Source of the DNA: Enterobacter cloacae subsp. cloacae ATCC 13047
GTDB taxonomy: Bacteria > Pseudomonadota > Gammaproteobacteria > Enterobacterales > Enterobacteriaceae
Length of the DNA stretch: 64,000 nt
Reading direction: 5' to 3'
Assembly: GCF_000025565.1 (NCBI RefSeq)
Contig: NC_014121.1
Location: 1,426,001-1,490,000 of the forward strand
Part shown: positions 34,357-45,221 of the stretch, piece after piece
Numbering within the stretch: position 1 is the stretch's first letter
How the letters are laid out: each line of letters begins with the position of its first letter
Translations under genes and position numbers: made by a program
The notes under the pieces: model-generated
What the model was told of the DNA's origin: nothing
The model's database searches: none
What the model saw: only the letters and a program-made list of their open reading frames with translations

Positions 34357-35676
34357 GTGCAACAGATAGCCCGCTCTGTCGCCCTGGCATTTAACAATCT
34401 GCCCCGACCCCATCGCGTTATGCTGGGGTCGCTTACAGTTCTCACCTTAGCGGTCGCCGTCTGGCGGCCCTATGTTTACCACCCGAGTTCTGCCCCTATC
34501 ATCAAAACCATCGAGCTTGAGAAGAACGAAATCCGTTCTCTGCTGCCGGAGGCCAGTGAGCCTATCGACCAGGCGGCTCAGGAAGATGAAGCCATTCCGC
34601 AGGATGAGCTGGACGATAAAACCGAGAATGAAGCCGGGATCCATGAATATGTGGTCTCCACTGGCGATACGCTGAGCAGCGTACTGAACCAGTACGGCAT
34701 TGACATGGGGAATATCAGCCAGCTGGCTGCCGCAGATAAAGACCTGCGTAATCTGAAAATTGGCCAGCAGCTCTCGTGGACGTTAACGCCAGAGGGCGAT
34801 CTGCAACGCCTGACCTGGGAAATGTCCCGTCGCGAAACGCGCACCTACGACCGCACTGCAAACGGTTTCAAGATGACCAGCGAGTTGCAGAAGGGCGACT
34901 GGGTTAACAGCGTGATGAAAGGGACCGTAGGCGCAAGCTTTGTCTCCAGCGCGCGCGATGCGGGCCTGACCAGCGCTGAAATCAGCTCGGTTATCAAAGC
35001 CATGCAGTGGCAGATGGATTTCCGTAAGCTGAAAAAAGGTGATGAGTTCTCCGTACTGATGTCCCGCGAAATGCTGGACGGCAAGCGTGAGCAGAGCCAA
35101 CTGGTGGGGGTACGTTTGCGCTCTGATGGCAAAGATTACTACGCCATTCGCGCTGAAGACGGCAAATTCTATGACCGCAGCGGTACCGGGCTTGCGAAAG
35201 GCTTCCTGCGCTTCCCAACGGCGAAACAGTTCCGCATCTCATCCAACTTCAACCCGCGTCGTCTGAACCCGGTCACCGGGCGTGTGGCGCCGCACCGTGG
35301 CGTGGACTTCGCCATGCCGCAGGGCACACCGGTGCTGGCGGTGGGAGATGGTGAAGTGGTTGTCGCCAAACGCAGCGGGGCGGCCGGGTACTATGTTGCG
35401 GTCCGTCATGGTCGCACTTATACCACCCGTTATATGCACCTGCGTAAGCTGCTGGTGAAACCAGGCCAGAAAGTGAAACGTGGAGACCGTATCGCCCTTT
35501 CAGGCAATACCGGACGTTCTACAGGGCCACACCTGCATTATGAAGTGTGGATCAACCAGCAGGCGGTAAACCCGCTGACGGCGAAACTGCCGCGCACCGA
35601 AGGGCTGACGGGTAAAGATCGTAAAGATTACCTGGCGCAGGTGAAAGAGGTTGTGCCGCAACTGCGTTTCGACTAA
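34357..35676 (+). CDS. mepM: Murein DD-endopeptidase MepM
   Basis: 439 residues beginning with GTG at 34357. One amino-terminal membrane helix (about 20-38), a LysM-type domain (HEYVVSTGDTLSSVLNQYG, about 98-116) and a carboxy-terminal M23 peptidase domain with zinc ligands in APHRGVDFAMP and GPHLHYEVW. Cuts D-Ala-mDAP cross-links so that new peptidoglycan strands can be inserted. Fifteen bases after znuA, so partly cotranscribed; terminator follows at 35694. Confidence 0.96.
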   Translation: MQQIARSVALAFNNLPRPHRVMLGSLTVLTLAVAVWRPYVYHPSSAPIIKTIELEKNEIRSLLPEASEPIDQAAQEDEAIPQDELDDKTENEAGIHEYVVSTGDTLSSVLNQYGIDMGNISQLAAADKDLRNLKIGQQLSWTLTPEGDLQRLTWEMSRRETRTYDRTANGFKMTSELQKGDWVNSVMKGTVGASFVSSARDAGLTSAEISSVIKAMQWQMDFRKLKKGDEFSVLMSREMLDGKREQSQLVGVRLRSDGKDYYAIRAEDGKFYDRSGTGLAKGFLRFPTAKQFRISSNFNPRRLNPVTGRVAPHRGVDFAMPQGTPVLAVGDGEVVVAKRSGAAGYYVAVRHGRTYTTRYMHLRKLLVKPGQKVKRGDRIALSGNTGRSTGPHLHYEVWINQQAVNPLTAKLPRTEGLTGKDRKDYLAQVKEVVPQLRFD

Positions 35677-35693
35677 ACCCTTCCGTTTTGTCT

Positions 35694-35726
35694 AAAGCCG
35701 GCGTCAGTAAGCGCCGGCTTTTTCTT
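35694..35726 (+). terminator. Rho-independent terminator after mepM
   Basis: AAGCCGGCG, 8-base loop, CGCCGGCTT then a T-rich tract: nine perfect pairs. Confidence 0.9.
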
Positions 35727-35795
35727 TTGTGCGTGGGGCGCTGCCTCGCTACACTATCGTCATTATATTTTGCTTCACCAGACCCTGGAACCAGC

Positions 35796-36766
35796 ATGGA
35801 AACCAAAAAAACAATATTGAGTTCATTCCTGAGTTTGAAAAATCCTTTCGCCACCCGCGTAACTGGGGCGCCTGGCTTGGCGTTTACGCGTTTGCTGGCA
35901 TTGCCATGTTACCTGCCTCTGTGCGCGATCCCGTTCTGGGGAAAATTGGCCGTCTTGCAGGACGAATGGGCAAAAGTGCCCGCCGTCGCGCGCAAATCAA
36001 TCTCTACTACTGCTTCCCGGAAAAGAGCGATGCCGAGCGCGAAGCGATTATTGATGACATGTATACCACCGCGCCACAGGCCATGGCGATGATGGCAGAG
36101 CTGGCGCTAAAAGGGCCAGAAAAGGTCCTTAAGCGTGTTGACTGGAAAGGGCTGGAGATCATTGACGAGATGCGCCGCAACGATGAAAAAGTGATTTTTC
36201 TCGTTCCGCACGGCTGGGGAGTGGATATTCCGGCCATGCTGATGGCATCTCAGGGCCAGAAGATGGCGGCCATGTTCCATAACCAGGGTAATAAAGTCTT
36301 TGATTTCGTCTGGAACACCGTGCGTCGTCGTTTTGGTGGACGCCTGCACGCCCGTAACGATGGTATTAAGCCGTTTATTCAGTCCGTGCGACAGGGGTAC
36401 TGGGGTTATTATCTGCCGGATCAGGATCACGGTCCTGAGCACAGCGAGTTTGTCGATTTCTTTGCCACCTATAAGGCGACACTTCCGGCGATTGGCCGTC
36501 TGATGAAAGTCTGCCGCGCCCGGGTTATTCCGCTGTTCCCGGTCTACGATGGCAACACGCACCGTCTGAGCATTGAGGTTCGCCCGCCGATGGACGACTT
36601 ACTGACCGCGGACGATAACACCATCGCGCGTCGCATGAACGAAGAGGTGGAGGTGTTGGTGGGACCGCATCTTGAGCAATACACGTGGATCCTGAAGTTG
36701 CTCAAAACGCGTAAGCCTGGCGAGAAAGAGCCGTATCAGCGCAAAGAACTTTACCCAAAGAAATAA
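35796..36766 (+). pseudogene. lpxM: Lipid A myristoyltransferase LpxM, frameshifted at codon 5-6 as given
   Basis: The body is a full LpxM (about 322 residues expected) with the acyltransferase HX4D motif (VPHGWGVD), RRRFGGRLHARNDG and QDHGPEHSEFVDFF. It adds myristate to Kdo2-lipid A, completing hexa-acylation. The natural start ATG 35796 reads METKK, then seven As (35805-35811) put the ribosome in the wrong frame, yielding a short peptide. One more A, or a -1 slip on this tract, would read METKKNNIEFIPEF, matching E. coli METKKNNSEYIPEF. The open body frame reaches back to a GTG at 35729, but that lies in the mepM terminator region without a ribosome site. Could be real loss, slippage-dependent expression, or a homopolymer sequencing error. 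Confidence 0.85.
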
Positions 36767-36770
36767 AACC

Positions 36771-36804
36771 CCTCACGCTGACCCTCTCCCCGTGGGGGAG
36801 AGGG
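36771..36804. repeat. REP-like extragenic palindrome, inverted copy
   Basis: CCTCACGCTGA then CCCTCTCCCC-GT-GGGGGAGAGGG; reverse complement of the unit at 31731-31766 with few differences. Lies between the converging lpxM and pykA ends. Confidence 0.6.
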
Positions 36805-36817
36805 AAACATCTGTTTA

Positions 36818-38260
36818 TTATTCGACGGTTAATACGCGGGTGGTGTTGGTTGAGCCGATGGTGCTCATGACATCACCCTGGGTCACGATGACAATATCAC
36901 CGGATACCAGGTAGCCTTTGTCGCGCAGCAGATTAACGGCATCGTGCGCCGCTGCCACACCGTCATTGGTGCTGTCGAAGTAAACCGGGGTTACGCCGCG
37001 GTACAGCGCCGTCAGGTTCAGCGTGCGCTCGTGGCGGGACATCGCGAAGATCGGCAGACCGGAGCTGATACGGGACGTCATTAGCGCGGTACGGCCTGAT
37101 TCGGTCATGGTGATGATCGCCGTGACGCCCTTCAGATGGTTAGCCGCATACATGGCGGACATCGCAATCGCTTCTTCCACGTTGTCGAACTGCACGTCCA
37201 GACGGTGTTTAGAGACGTTGATGCTTGGGATCTTCTCCGCGCCCAGACAGACGCGCGCCATCGCGGCAACGGTCTCTGCCGGGTACTGACCGGCTGCGGT
37301 TTCAGCGGAAAGCATGACCGCATCGGTACCGTCCAGCACGGCGTTAGCCACGTCCATCACCTCTGCACGGGTCGGCATTGGGTTGGTAATCATGGATTCC
37401 ATCATCTGGGTTGCGGTGATTACCGCGCGGTTCAGCTGACGCGCGCGACGGATCAGCGCTTTCTGGATGCCGACCAGTTCCGGGTCGCCAATTTCCACAC
37501 CCAGATCGCCACGGGCAACCATCACCACGTCAGACGCCAGAATCACATCGTCCATGGCATCCTGATCGCAAACGGCTTCCGCACGTTCAACTTTTGCTAC
37601 GATTTTGGCGTCGCAGCCGGCATCACGCGCCAGACGGCGGGCATAGTTCAGGTCTTCGCCGCAGCGCGGGAAGGAGACGGCCAGATAGTCCACGCCGATC
37701 AGCGCCGCGGTAACGATATCCGCTTTGTCTTTATCGGTCAGCGCTTCGGCAGACAGACCACCGCCGAGCTTGTTGATCCCTTTGTTGTTAGAGAGTGGGC
37801 CGCCGACGGTGACTTCGGTGAACACCTTCATCCCCTGAACTTCCAGCACTTTCAGCTGAACACGACCGTCGTCGAGCAGCAGGATATCGCCAGGCACAAC
37901 GTCAGCCGGCAGACCTTTATAGTCGATACCCACTTTCTCTTTATCGCCTTCACCTTTACCCAGGTTGGCATCAAGCAGGAATTTATCGCCGATATTGAGG
38001 AATACTTTGCCTTCTTTGAAGGTCGAGACACGAATTTTTGGACCCTGCAGGTCACCGAGGATAGCAACATGGCGGCCCAGTTTAGCCGCGATCTCACGCA
38101 CTTTGTCGGCACGTAATTTATGGTCTTCTGGCGTACCGTGAGAGAAGTTCATACGCACCACGTTGGCACCCGCGGCGATAATCTTTTCGAGGTTATTATC
38201 GCGATCGGTGGCCGGGCCTAAGGTGGTGACGATCTTGGTTCTGCGAAGCCTTCTGGACAT
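36818..38260 (-). CDS. pykA: Pyruvate kinase II
   Basis: 480 residues from ATG 38260, equal to E. coli PykA; an in-frame upstream ATG (38284) is not supported by homologs. TIM barrel with [14 protein letters not shown], the catalytic lysine/metal region [14 protein letters not shown] and [13 protein letters not shown], the signature [13 protein letters not shown], a lid B domain and an effector-binding carboxy-terminal domain. Converts phosphoenolpyruvate and ADP to pyruvate and ATP; the PykA isozyme is activated by AMP and sugar phosphates. Confidence 0.98.
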   Translation of the reverse strand: MSRRLRRTKIVTTLGPATDRDNNLEKIIAAGANVVRMNFSHGTPEDHKLRADKVREIAAKLGRHVAILGDLQGPKIRVSTFKEGKVFLNIGDKFLLDANLGKGEGDKEKVGIDYKGLPADVVPGDILLLDDGRVQLKVLEVQGMKVFTEVTVGGPLSNNKGINKLGGGLSAEALTDKDKADIVTAALIGVDYLAVSFPRCGEDLNYARRLARDAGCDAKIVAKVERAEAVCDQDAMDDVILASDVVMVARGDLGVEIGDPELVGIQKALIRRARQLNRAVITATQMMESMITNPMPTRAEVMDVANAVLDGTDAVMLSAETAAGQYPAETVAAMARVCLGAEKIPSINVSKHRLDVQFDNVEEAIAMSAMYAANHLKGVTAIITMTESGRTALMTSRISSGLPIFAMSRHERTLNLTALYRGVTPVYFDSTNDGVAAAHDAVNLLRDKGYLVSGDIVIVTQGDVMSTIGSTNTTRVLTVE

Positions 38261-38400
38261 GTAATACTCCGTTGACTGAAACAACTTTGGTGTTGCGTGA
38301 AGATTGAATCGGCCTTCATCTGCTGCAAAGCAACCGCGAGGGGACCGAATGCCGTAAATCGTTACATCGTAATTATTCGTTACGTCTTAGTTATCTACTA

Positions 38401-39270
38401 TTAGGGAACATCGCTCTTTATAAGCAATTCTTTATCAAAACGCGATTCCTTGAGCGCTTCCTTGACACGCTTCAAGTTATCTCTGAATTTAGCGCCGCGG
38501 CGTAAGGTAAAACCGGTTGCCAGGACGTCAATCACCGTCAGCTGCGCCAGACGGGAGACCATTGGCATATAGATATCCGTATCTTCCGGAACGTCCAGAG
38601 TGATGGCGAGCGTGGCTTCTCTTGCCAGCGGCGTGCCTGCCGTCGTGAGGGCGATAACCATGGCATCGTTTTCACGCGCCAGCTGCGCCAGCTCAACCTG
38701 ACTTTTAGTGCGCCCGGTATGGGAAATCAGGACCACCACGTCATCCTCGCTACAATTCATACAGCTCATGCGTTGCAACACGATGTCATCGGAATAAATG
38801 ACCGGGACGTTAAAGCGGAAGAATTTATTCATGGCATCATGCGCCACGGCCGCCGACGAACCGAGTCCGAAGAACGCAATTCGCTTGGCCTGGGTCAGCA
38901 AATCGACCGCCCGGTTGACAGAACTCATATCCAGCGACTGACGCACGTGGTCAAGCGTGGCCATGGCCGATTCAAATATTTTCGCCGTGTATGCATCAAC
39001 GCTGTCGTCTTCATCCACATTGCGATTAACATAGGGCGTACCATTTGCCAGACTTTGTGCCAGATGCAGTTTAAAATCAGGAAAGCCACGCGTTTCCAGG
39101 CTCCGGCAGAACCGATTCACCGTCGGCTCGCTGACACCTGCATCCTGTGCCAGAGCGGCGATGCTTGAATGAATCGCCTGAGCAGGCGAGGCGAGAATAA
39201 CTTCAGCCACTTTTCGCTCGGATTTGCTAAGGTGTTCCAGTTGAAACTGGATTTTTTCCAGCATGTTCAT
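38401..39270 (-). CDS. hexR: RpiR-family repressor HexR
   Basis: 289 residues from ATG 39270 (homolog-supported; upstream ATGs at 39309 add a non-conserved tail). Amino-terminal helix-turn-helix (about 20-60, with AALAQDAGVSEPTVNRFCR) and a carboxy-terminal sugar isomerase (SIS) domain with FFGLGSSAAVAHDA and VVLISHTGRTKS. HexR senses 2-keto-3-deoxy-6-phosphogluconate and represses zwf and other central carbon genes. Divergent from zwf, whose promoter carries the operator. Confidence 0.96.
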   Translation of the reverse strand: MNMLEKIQFQLEHLSKSERKVAEVILASPAQAIHSSIAALAQDAGVSEPTVNRFCRSLETRGFPDFKLHLAQSLANGTPYVNRNVDEDDSVDAYTAKIFESAMATLDHVRQSLDMSSVNRAVDLLTQAKRIAFFGLGSSAAVAHDAMNKFFRFNVPVIYSDDIVLQRMSCMNCSEDDVVVLISHTGRTKSQVELAQLARENDAMVIALTTAGTPLAREATLAITLDVPEDTDIYMPMVSRLAQLTVIDVLATGFTLRRGAKFRDNLKRVKEALKESRFDKELLIKSDVP

Positions 39271-39566
39271 GTTAACAGGACGCTCATGGGTGTAAACGAT
39301 TTCATCCATAGATGAAATTGAGATTCGATTTAGCCGATATTACCCTCGTGGCTTCCATAAAGGGTAACAGTCGACAAGATAATGTTGTTGTTTTTTTTCA
39401 TTACTTGATCGGTGTCGGGTTTTACTGTGACCGTGTTGCGCAAAGAATCGACGCTTGTTGCGTCATCAGGCCAGCGTAATCCTCTTAAGGGGTGAAAAAT
39501 CGCCGTATCGCACGCGACGTTAAGCGCTAATGGTTTCGGGACTGACGTAAAAGCAGTACAGTGCAT

Positions 39567-39581
39567 TGTAATAAAATTACA
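39567..39581. promoter_or_regulatory. HexR operator upstream of zwf
   Basis: TGTAATAAAATTACA, an almost perfect match to the HexR palindrome TGTAATTAAATTACA, 46 bp before the zwf ATG. It is the clearest element in the 357-bp hexR-zwf spacer (39271-39627), which otherwise shows no gene. Confidence 0.85.
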
Positions 39582-39627
39582 ACGATACCTGGCAGAAGCA
39601 CCAGGTGATCCAACTGAGGAGAATGAC

Positions 39628-41103
39628 ATGGCGGTAACGCAAACAGCCCAGGCATGTGACCTGGTCATTTTCGGCGCGAAAGGCGATCTTGCACGCCGAA
39701 AATTGCTGCCTTCCCTGTATCAACTGGAGAAAGCGGGCCAACTTCATCCGGATACCCGTATCCTGGGTGTAGGGCGCGCCGACTGGGACAAGGACGCATA
39801 CACCAAAGTCGTGCGTGAAGCGCTCGAAACTTTCATGAAAGAGAAAATTGATGAAAGTTTGTGGGATACCCTGAGCGGACGTCTCGATTTCTGCAATCTG
39901 GATGTGAACGACGTGAGCGCGTTTACCCGTCTGGGTGAGATGCTGGATCAGAAAAACCGGGTCACCATCAACTATTTCGCCATGCCACCAAGCACCTTCG
40001 GCGCCATCTGTAAAGGTCTGGGCGAAGCGAATCTGAACGCCAAACCTGCGAGTGTGGTAATGGAAAAACCGCTGGGTACCTCGCTGTCAACTTCCCGCGA
40101 AATCAACGACCAGGTGGGCGAATACTTCGAAGAGTGCCAGGTCTACCGCATCGACCACTATCTGGGCAAAGAGACGGTACTGAACCTGCTGGCGCTGCGT
40201 TTTGCCAACTCCCTGTTTGTGAACAACTGGGACAACCGTACCATCGACCACGTGGAAATCACCGTGGCCGAAGAGGTGGGTATCGAAGGCCGCTGGGGTT
40301 ACTTTGACCAGGCCGGTCAGATGCGTGACATGATCCAGAACCACCTGCTGCAGGTACTCTGCATGATTGCCATGTCTCCGCCATCAGACCTGACCGCTGA
40401 CAGCATCCGCGACGCGAAGGTGAAAGTGCTGAAGTCACTGCGTCGTATCGACCGTTCTAACGTGCGCGAGAAGACGGTGCGTGGTCAGTACACATCCGGC
40501 TTTGCGCAGGGAAAAAAAGTCCCTGGTTATCTGGAAGAAGAGGGCGCGAACAAGTCCAGCAACACTGAGACGTTCGTGGCGATCCGCGTGGATATCGATG
40601 ACTGGCGTTGGGCGGGGGTGCCGTTCTACCTGCGTACCGGTAAACGTCTGCCAGCCAAATGCTCTGAAGTTGTCGTTTACTTCAAAAACCCTGAGCTGAA
40701 CCTGTTTAAAGAGTCGTGGCAGGAGCTGCCGCAGAACAAACTGACTATCCGTCTGCAGCCGGATGAAGGTGTGGATATCCAGATCCTGAACAAAGTGCCG
40801 GGGCTGGATCACAAACATAACCTGCAGACCACCAAACTGGATCTGAGCTACTCCGAGACCTTCAATCAAACGCACCTGGCGGATGCTTACGAGCGCCTGC
40901 TGCTGGAAACCATGCGCGGTATCCAGGCGCTGTTTGTGCGTCGCGACGAAGTGGAAGAGGCGTGGAAATGGGTCGACTCCATCACCGAAGCCTGGGCTGC
41001 CGATCAGGATCCGCCAAAACCGTATCAGGCGGGCACCTGGGGACCTGTCGCCTCCGTGGCGATGATCACCCGTGATGGCCGCTCCTGGAACGAGTTTGAG
41101 TAA
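39628..41103 (+). CDS. zwf: Glucose-6-phosphate 1-dehydrogenase
   Basis: 491 residues. NADP-binding Rossmann start [17 protein letters not shown] (about 15-31) and the substrate-binding active site RIDHYLGKE (about 177-185). Oxidises glucose 6-phosphate to 6-phosphogluconolactone with NADP, feeding both the pentose phosphate and Entner-Doudoroff pathways. GAGGAG precedes the ATG. Regulated by HexR; a SoxS/MarA site is known in E. coli but I did not identify one here. Confidence 0.98.
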   Translation: MAVTQTAQACDLVIFGAKGDLARRKLLPSLYQLEKAGQLHPDTRILGVGRADWDKDAYTKVVREALETFMKEKIDESLWDTLSGRLDFCNLDVNDVSAFTRLGEMLDQKNRVTINYFAMPPSTFGAICKGLGEANLNAKPASVVMEKPLGTSLSTSREINDQVGEYFEECQVYRIDHYLGKETVLNLLALRFANSLFVNNWDNRTIDHVEITVAEEVGIEGRWGYFDQAGQMRDMIQNHLLQVLCMIAMSPPSDLTADSIRDAKVKVLKSLRRIDRSNVREKTVRGQYTSGFAQGKKVPGYLEEEGANKSSNTETFVAIRVDIDDWRWAGVPFYLRTGKRLPAKCSEVVVYFKNPELNLFKESWQELPQNKLTIRLQPDEGVDIQILNKVPGLDHKHNLQTTKLDLSYSETFNQTHLADAYERLLLETMRGIQALFVRRDEVEEAWKWVDSITEAWAADQDPPKPYQAGTWGPVASVAMITRDGRSWNEFE

Positions 41104-41128
41104 GATAATCCTCTAGCCCGAAGGTGTT

Positions 41129-41144
41129 ATTTTACCGGTAACAT
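41129..41144. promoter_or_regulatory. GntR operator upstream of edd
   Basis: ATTTTACCGGTAACAT matches the gluconate repressor consensus ATGTTACCGGTAACAT at 15 of 16 positions. It lies in the zwf-edd spacer about 194 bp before the edd ATG; a -10-like TATACT follows at 41172. Confidence 0.83.
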
Positions 41145-41182
41145 GATCTAACACAGCTAGTGGCACAATTTTTATACTTTTA

Positions 41183-41216
41183 AGCTCCGCGTGGATTCAC
41201 CCGCGGGGCTTTTTTT
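41183..41216 (+). terminator. Rho-independent terminator between zwf and edd
   Basis: AGCTCCGCG, 10-base loop, CGCGGGGCT and seven Ts. It lies downstream of the GntR operator and of a TATACT -10 element, so it may also sit inside the edd leader. Confidence 0.82.
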
Positions 41217-41337
41217 ATTACACTGCCGGAAGCGATTTTGCCCCTGAGCTCCGGACAGCAAGCGTTTCAGCGTTGTTAACAACTGCCAGCGACTTTGTAA
41301 ACTCCCGAGCCCGGACAGATAAATTAGAGGAGCTTTT

Positions 41338-43149
41338 ATGAATCCGACATTGTTACGCGTAACACAACGCATTATCGAGCGCTCGAAAGAGACCCGTTCG
41401 GCCTACCTCGCCCGCATTGAACAGGCTAAGACCAATACCGTACATCGCTCGCAGCTGGCCTGCGGTAATCTGGCGCACGGTTTCGCCGCTTGTCAGCCTG
41501 AAGACAAAGCCTCATTAAAGAGCATGCTGCGTAACAATATCGCCATCATTACCTCCTATAACGACATGCTCTCCGCGCATCAGCCGTACGAAGTGTACCC
41601 GGACATCATCCGTAAAGCGCTGCACAGCGTGAATGCGGTGGGCCAGGTGGCGGGGGGCGTGCCGGCCATGTGTGACGGTGTGACCCAGGGGCAGGACGGG
41701 ATGGAGCTGTCGCTGCTGAGCCGCGAAGTCATTGCCATGTCTGCAGCGGTCGGTCTTTCTCACAATATGTTCGATGGCGCGCTGTACCTCGGCGTGTGCG
41801 ACAAGATTGTCCCGGGGCTCGCCATGGCGGCGCTGTCGTTTGGTCATCTTCCGACCATTTTTGTGCCGTCAGGTCCGATGGCCAGCGGTTTGCCAAACAA
41901 AGAAAAAGTGCGTATCCGCCAGCTGTATGCCGAAGGTAAAGCAGACCGCCAGGCGCTGCTGGAAGCGGAAGCCGCCTCTTACCATGCGCCGGGTACCTGT
42001 ACCTTCTACGGTACGGCCAACACCAACCAGATGGTGGTGGAATTTATGGGGATGCAGCTTCCGGGCTCCTCCTTCATTCAACCCGATGCGCCGCTGCGCA
42101 AGGCTCTGACCGAAGCCGCCGCCCGTCAGGTGACGCGTCTGACCGGGAACGGCAACGAGTGGATGCCGCTGGGTAAAATGGTCGACGAGAAAGTGATCGT
42201 CAACGGCATCGTGGCCCTGCTGGCAACGGGGGGCTCAACCAACCACACCATGCACCTTGTGGCAATGGCACGTGCGGCTGGCATCCTGATCAACTGGGAT
42301 GATTTCTCCGACATCTCTTCCGTGGTGCCGCTGATGGCGCGCCTGTATCCGAACGGTCCGGCAGACATTAACCACTTCCAGGCCGCCGGTGGTGTACCGG
42401 TGTTGATGCGTGAGCTGCTCAAGGGCGGTCTGCTGCACGAAGACGTGAACACGGTGGCGGGTTATGGTCTGCATCGCTATACCCTTGAGCCGTGGCTGAA
42501 CAACGGTGAGCTGGACTGGCGTGATGGGGCGAGCGCCTCTCTTGATCCGCAGGTCATTGCTACCTTCGAACAGCCGTTCTCACGCCACGGCGGCACGAAA
42601 GTGCTGAGCGGCAACCTGGGACGCGCGGTGATGAAAACCTCTGCCGTGCCGGAAGAGAACCAGGTGATTGAAGCCCCGGCAGTGGTCTTTGAGAGCCAGC
42701 ATGATGTTTTACCTGCCTTTGATGCGGGCCTTCTCGACAAGGATTGCGTGGTGGTGGTGCGTCATCAGGGACCCAAAGCGAACGGGATGCCAGAATTACA
42801 TAAACTTATGCCACCACTTGGTGTATTATTGGACCGCCGTTTCAAAATTGCACTGGTCACCGATGGACGCCTCTCGGGTGCCTCAGGTAAAGTGCCTTCA
42901 GCCATCCACGTAACGCCTGAAGCGTATGATGGTGGTTTGCTGGCTAAGGTGCGTGACGGCGACATCATCCGCGTCAATGGCCAGACAGGTGAGTTAACCC
43001 TGCTGGTGGACGAAGCCGAGCTGGCGGCCCGTCAGCCGCATATTCCAGACCTGAGCGCATCGCGCGTGGGAACCGGACGCGAAATGTTTGGCGCGCTGCG
43101 TGAGAAACTCTCCGGGGCGGAGCAGGGCGCAACCTGTATTACGTTTTAA
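41338..43149 (+). CDS. edd: 6-phosphogluconate dehydratase
   Basis: 603 residues, IlvD/Edd family with an oxygen-sensitive [4Fe-4S] cluster. Cysteines that can ligate it are in [17 protein letters not shown] (about 103-119) and in [15 protein letters not shown] (about 218-232). Dehydrates 6-phosphogluconate to 2-keto-3-deoxy-6-phosphogluconate. GAGGAG ribosome site; eda follows after 39 bp. Controlled by GntR through the upstream operator. Confidence 0.98.
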   Translation: MNPTLLRVTQRIIERSKETRSAYLARIEQAKTNTVHRSQLACGNLAHGFAACQPEDKASLKSMLRNNIAIITSYNDMLSAHQPYEVYPDIIRKALHSVNAVGQVAGGVPAMCDGVTQGQDGMELSLLSREVIAMSAAVGLSHNMFDGALYLGVCDKIVPGLAMAALSFGHLPTIFVPSGPMASGLPNKEKVRIRQLYAEGKADRQALLEAEAASYHAPGTCTFYGTANTNQMVVEFMGMQLPGSSFIQPDAPLRKALTEAAARQVTRLTGNGNEWMPLGKMVDEKVIVNGIVALLATGGSTNHTMHLVAMARAAGILINWDDFSDISSVVPLMARLYPNGPADINHFQAAGGVPVLMRELLKGGLLHEDVNTVAGYGLHRYTLEPWLNNGELDWRDGASASLDPQVIATFEQPFSRHGGTKVLSGNLGRAVMKTSAVPEENQVIEAPAVVFESQHDVLPAFDAGLLDKDCVVVVRHQGPKANGMPELHKLMPPLGVLLDRRFKIALVTDGRLSGASGKVPSAIHVTPEAYDGGLLAKVRDGDIIRVNGQTGELTLLVDEAELAARQPHIPDLSASRVGTGREMFGALREKLSGAEQGATCITF

Positions 43150-43188
43150 GACGACTTGATTTTATCGATCTGGCGAGAGAAAACTCTG

Positions 43189-43830
43189 ATGAAAAACTGG
43201 AAAACAAGTGCAGAAGCAATCCTGACCACTGGCCCCGTTGTGCCGGTTATCGTGGTGAACAAACTGGAGCACGCGGTACCGATGGCGAAAGCGCTGGTTG
43301 CGGGTGGCGTTCGCGTTCTGGAAGTGACCCTGCGTACCGCCTGCGCGATGGACGCGATTCGCGCAATCGCTAAAGAAGTGCCGGATGCCATCATTGGTGC
43401 GGGTACCGTTACGAACGCAAAACAGCTGGCTGAAGTGACCGAAGCGGGCGCGCAGTTTGCCATCAGCCCGGGTCTGACCGAGCCGCTGTTAAAAGCGGCA
43501 ACCGAGGGCACCATCCCGCTGATCCCCGGGATCAGCACCGTTTCTGAACTGATGCTGGGCATGGACTACGGTCTGAAAGAGTTCAAATTCTTCCCTGCAG
43601 AAGCCAACGGCGGCACCAAAGCGCTGCAGGCGATTGCGGGTCCCTTCTCTCAGGTGCGTTTCTGCCCGACGGGCGGCATCTCTCCGGCCAACTACCGTGA
43701 TTACCTGGCGCTGAAGAGCGTGCTGTGCATCGGCGGCTCCTGGCTGGTACCGGCGGATGCCCTGGAAGCAGGCGACTGGGATCGCATCACCAGACTGGCT
43801 CGCGAAGCGGTTGAAGGCGCGAGGCAGTAA
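43189..43830 (+). CDS. eda: KDPG/KHG aldolase
   Basis: 213 residues from ATG 43189 (GAGAGAA upstream; the frame extends to 43156 without homolog support). TIM-barrel class I aldolase with the catalytic glutamate in LEVTLRT and the Schiff-base lysine in [12 protein letters not shown]. Splits KDPG into pyruvate and glyceraldehyde 3-phosphate, and also handles hydroxyketoglutarate and oxaloacetate. Last step of the Entner-Doudoroff pathway. Confidence 0.98.
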   Translation: MKNWKTSAEAILTTGPVVPVIVVNKLEHAVPMAKALVAGGVRVLEVTLRTACAMDAIRAIAKEVPDAIIGAGTVTNAKQLAEVTEAGAQFAISPGLTEPLLKAATEGTIPLIPGISTVSELMLGMDYGLKEFKFFPAEANGGTKALQAIAGPFSQVRFCPTGGISPANYRDYLALKSVLCIGGSWLVPADALEAGDWDRITRLAREAVEGARQ

Positions 43831-43846
43831 GCACCTCGCATCATGA

Positions 43847-43874
43847 AAAACGGGCCATCAGGCCCGTTTTTTTT
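43847..43874. terminator. Bidirectional terminator between eda and purT
   Basis: AAAACGGGCC-ATCA-GGCCCGTTTT plus four more Ts: ten pairs. It serves eda on the plus strand and abuts the purT stop on the minus strand. Confidence 0.9.
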
Positions 43875-45051
43875 ATCCGTTAACGCTAACCGCGGCAGCG
43901 GCAGCTTTCGCCCTTGCCACGGCATCATCCACGCTATCGCCAGTGGCTAATGCCACGCCCAGTCGACGCGTACCGTCGATCTCCGGTTTCCCGAACAGGC
44001 GAACCTGCAGACCTGCCCCAACCGCGCCTTCAACGTTGTCAAAGGTGATGTTCTGGCTGGTCAGTTGCGGGAGGATCACCGCCGAGGCGGTCGGACCATA
44101 CTGGCGAATACCGCCAACCGGCAGGCCGAGGAACGCGCGCACGTGCAGGGCGAACTCGGAGAGATCCTGGGAAATCAGGGTCACCATCCCGGTATCGTGC
44201 GGGCGAGGGGACACTTCGCTGAATATCACCTCATCACCGCAGACAAACAGTTCCACACCGAACAGGCCGTAACCGCCCAGCGCCAGCACCGTTTTACGGG
44301 CGATCTCCTGCGCGCGCGCCAGCGCCAGGGCACTCATCTGCTGCGGCTGCCAGGATTCACGGTAATCGCCATCCTCCTGACGGTGTCCAATCGGATCGCA
44401 GAAATGGACACCATCAACGGCACTGACGGTCAGGAGGGTAATTTCGAAATCAAACTTCACCACGCCTTCAACAATCACGCGACCGGCTCCGGCGCGACCG
44501 CCCTGTTGGGCATAATCCCATGCCTTGTCCAGCGTGCTGCTGTCGCGGATGAAGCTCTGCCCTTTACCGGAGGAACTCATCACCGGCTTAATGATGCACG
44601 GATAGCCAATCTCCTCAACGGCCTGCAGGAAAGCAGCTTTATCGCCGGCAAAACGATAGCCAGAGGTGGGTAATCCCAGCTCTTCCGCCGCCAGGCGACG
44701 AATGCCTTCGCGATTCATGGTCAGCTTCGCGGCCTTTGCACAGGGCACCACGCGCTGGCCTTCCTGTTCAAGGGCAAGCAGCGTATCGGTGGCGATGGCT
44801 TCGATTTCCGGTACGACAAAATCCGGTTTCTCACGCGTAATCAGCTCGCGCAGGGCATCGCCATCCAGCATGTTAATCACATAAGAACGGTGGGCAACGT
44901 GCATGGCGGGTGCATCGGCGTACCGGTCTACGGCAATGACTTCCACGCCTAAACGCTGACACTCAATGGCGACCTCTTTGCCCAGTTCACCCGATCCCAA
45001 CAGCATTACACGCGTCGCCGCAGGTCGCAGCGCGGTTCCTAAACGAGTCAT
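43873..45051 (-). CDS. purT: Formate-dependent GAR transformylase PurT
   Basis: 392 residues from ATG 45051, identical in length to E. coli PurT. ATP-grasp enzyme with [15 protein letters not shown], the ATP-binding loop [24 protein letters not shown] and [14 protein letters not shown]. Makes formylglycinamide ribonucleotide from GAR, formate and ATP, an alternative to folate-dependent PurN. The open frame continues 149 codons upstream through the promoter and PurR box, which is not coding. Repressed by PurR. Confidence 0.97.
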   Translation of the reverse strand: MTRLGTALRPAATRVMLLGSGELGKEVAIECQRLGVEVIAVDRYADAPAMHVAHRSYVINMLDGDALRELITREKPDFVVPEIEAIATDTLLALEQEGQRVVPCAKAAKLTMNREGIRRLAAEELGLPTSGYRFAGDKAAFLQAVEEIGYPCIIKPVMSSSGKGQSFIRDSSTLDKAWDYAQQGGRAGAGRVIVEGVVKFDFEITLLTVSAVDGVHFCDPIGHRQEDGDYRESWQPQQMSALALARAQEIARKTVLALGGYGLFGVELFVCGDEVIFSEVSPRPHDTGMVTLISQDLSEFALHVRAFLGLPVGGIRQYGPTASAVILPQLTSQNITFDNVEGAVGAGLQVRLFGKPEIDGTRRLGVALATGDSVDDAVARAKAAAAAVSVNG

Positions 45052-45085
45052 AACAATCCCCCTGAAAAAGTTGCGCGCAGTATAA

Positions 45086-45101
45086 ACGAAAACGTTTGCG
45101 T
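45086..45101. promoter_or_regulatory. PurR operator upstream of purT
   Basis: On the minus strand this reads ACGCAAACGTTTTCGT, an exact match to the PurR consensus, 35 bp before the purT start codon. Confidence 0.92.
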
Positions 45102-45221
45102 GTGTCTTGATCGGGGCCCGTGCGCGGGGAAGAAATTTGCGCTTCTTTAGCCCCGCCAGACATTTCCTGACGCCTGCTCGCTTACGCTGTGGAATATGTA
45201 CACCGTTAAGTGAGGGAAACC

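Noticed and set aside
35729..35795. GTG at 35729 as alternative start for an in-frame LpxM
   Set aside because: No ribosome site, lies in the T-tract of the mepM terminator, and would add residues absent from homologs; the true start is METKK at 35796.
38345..38395. HexR-like site between pykA and hexR (GTAAC...ATTAC)
   Set aside because: Half-site spacing is two bases too long for the HexR palindrome.
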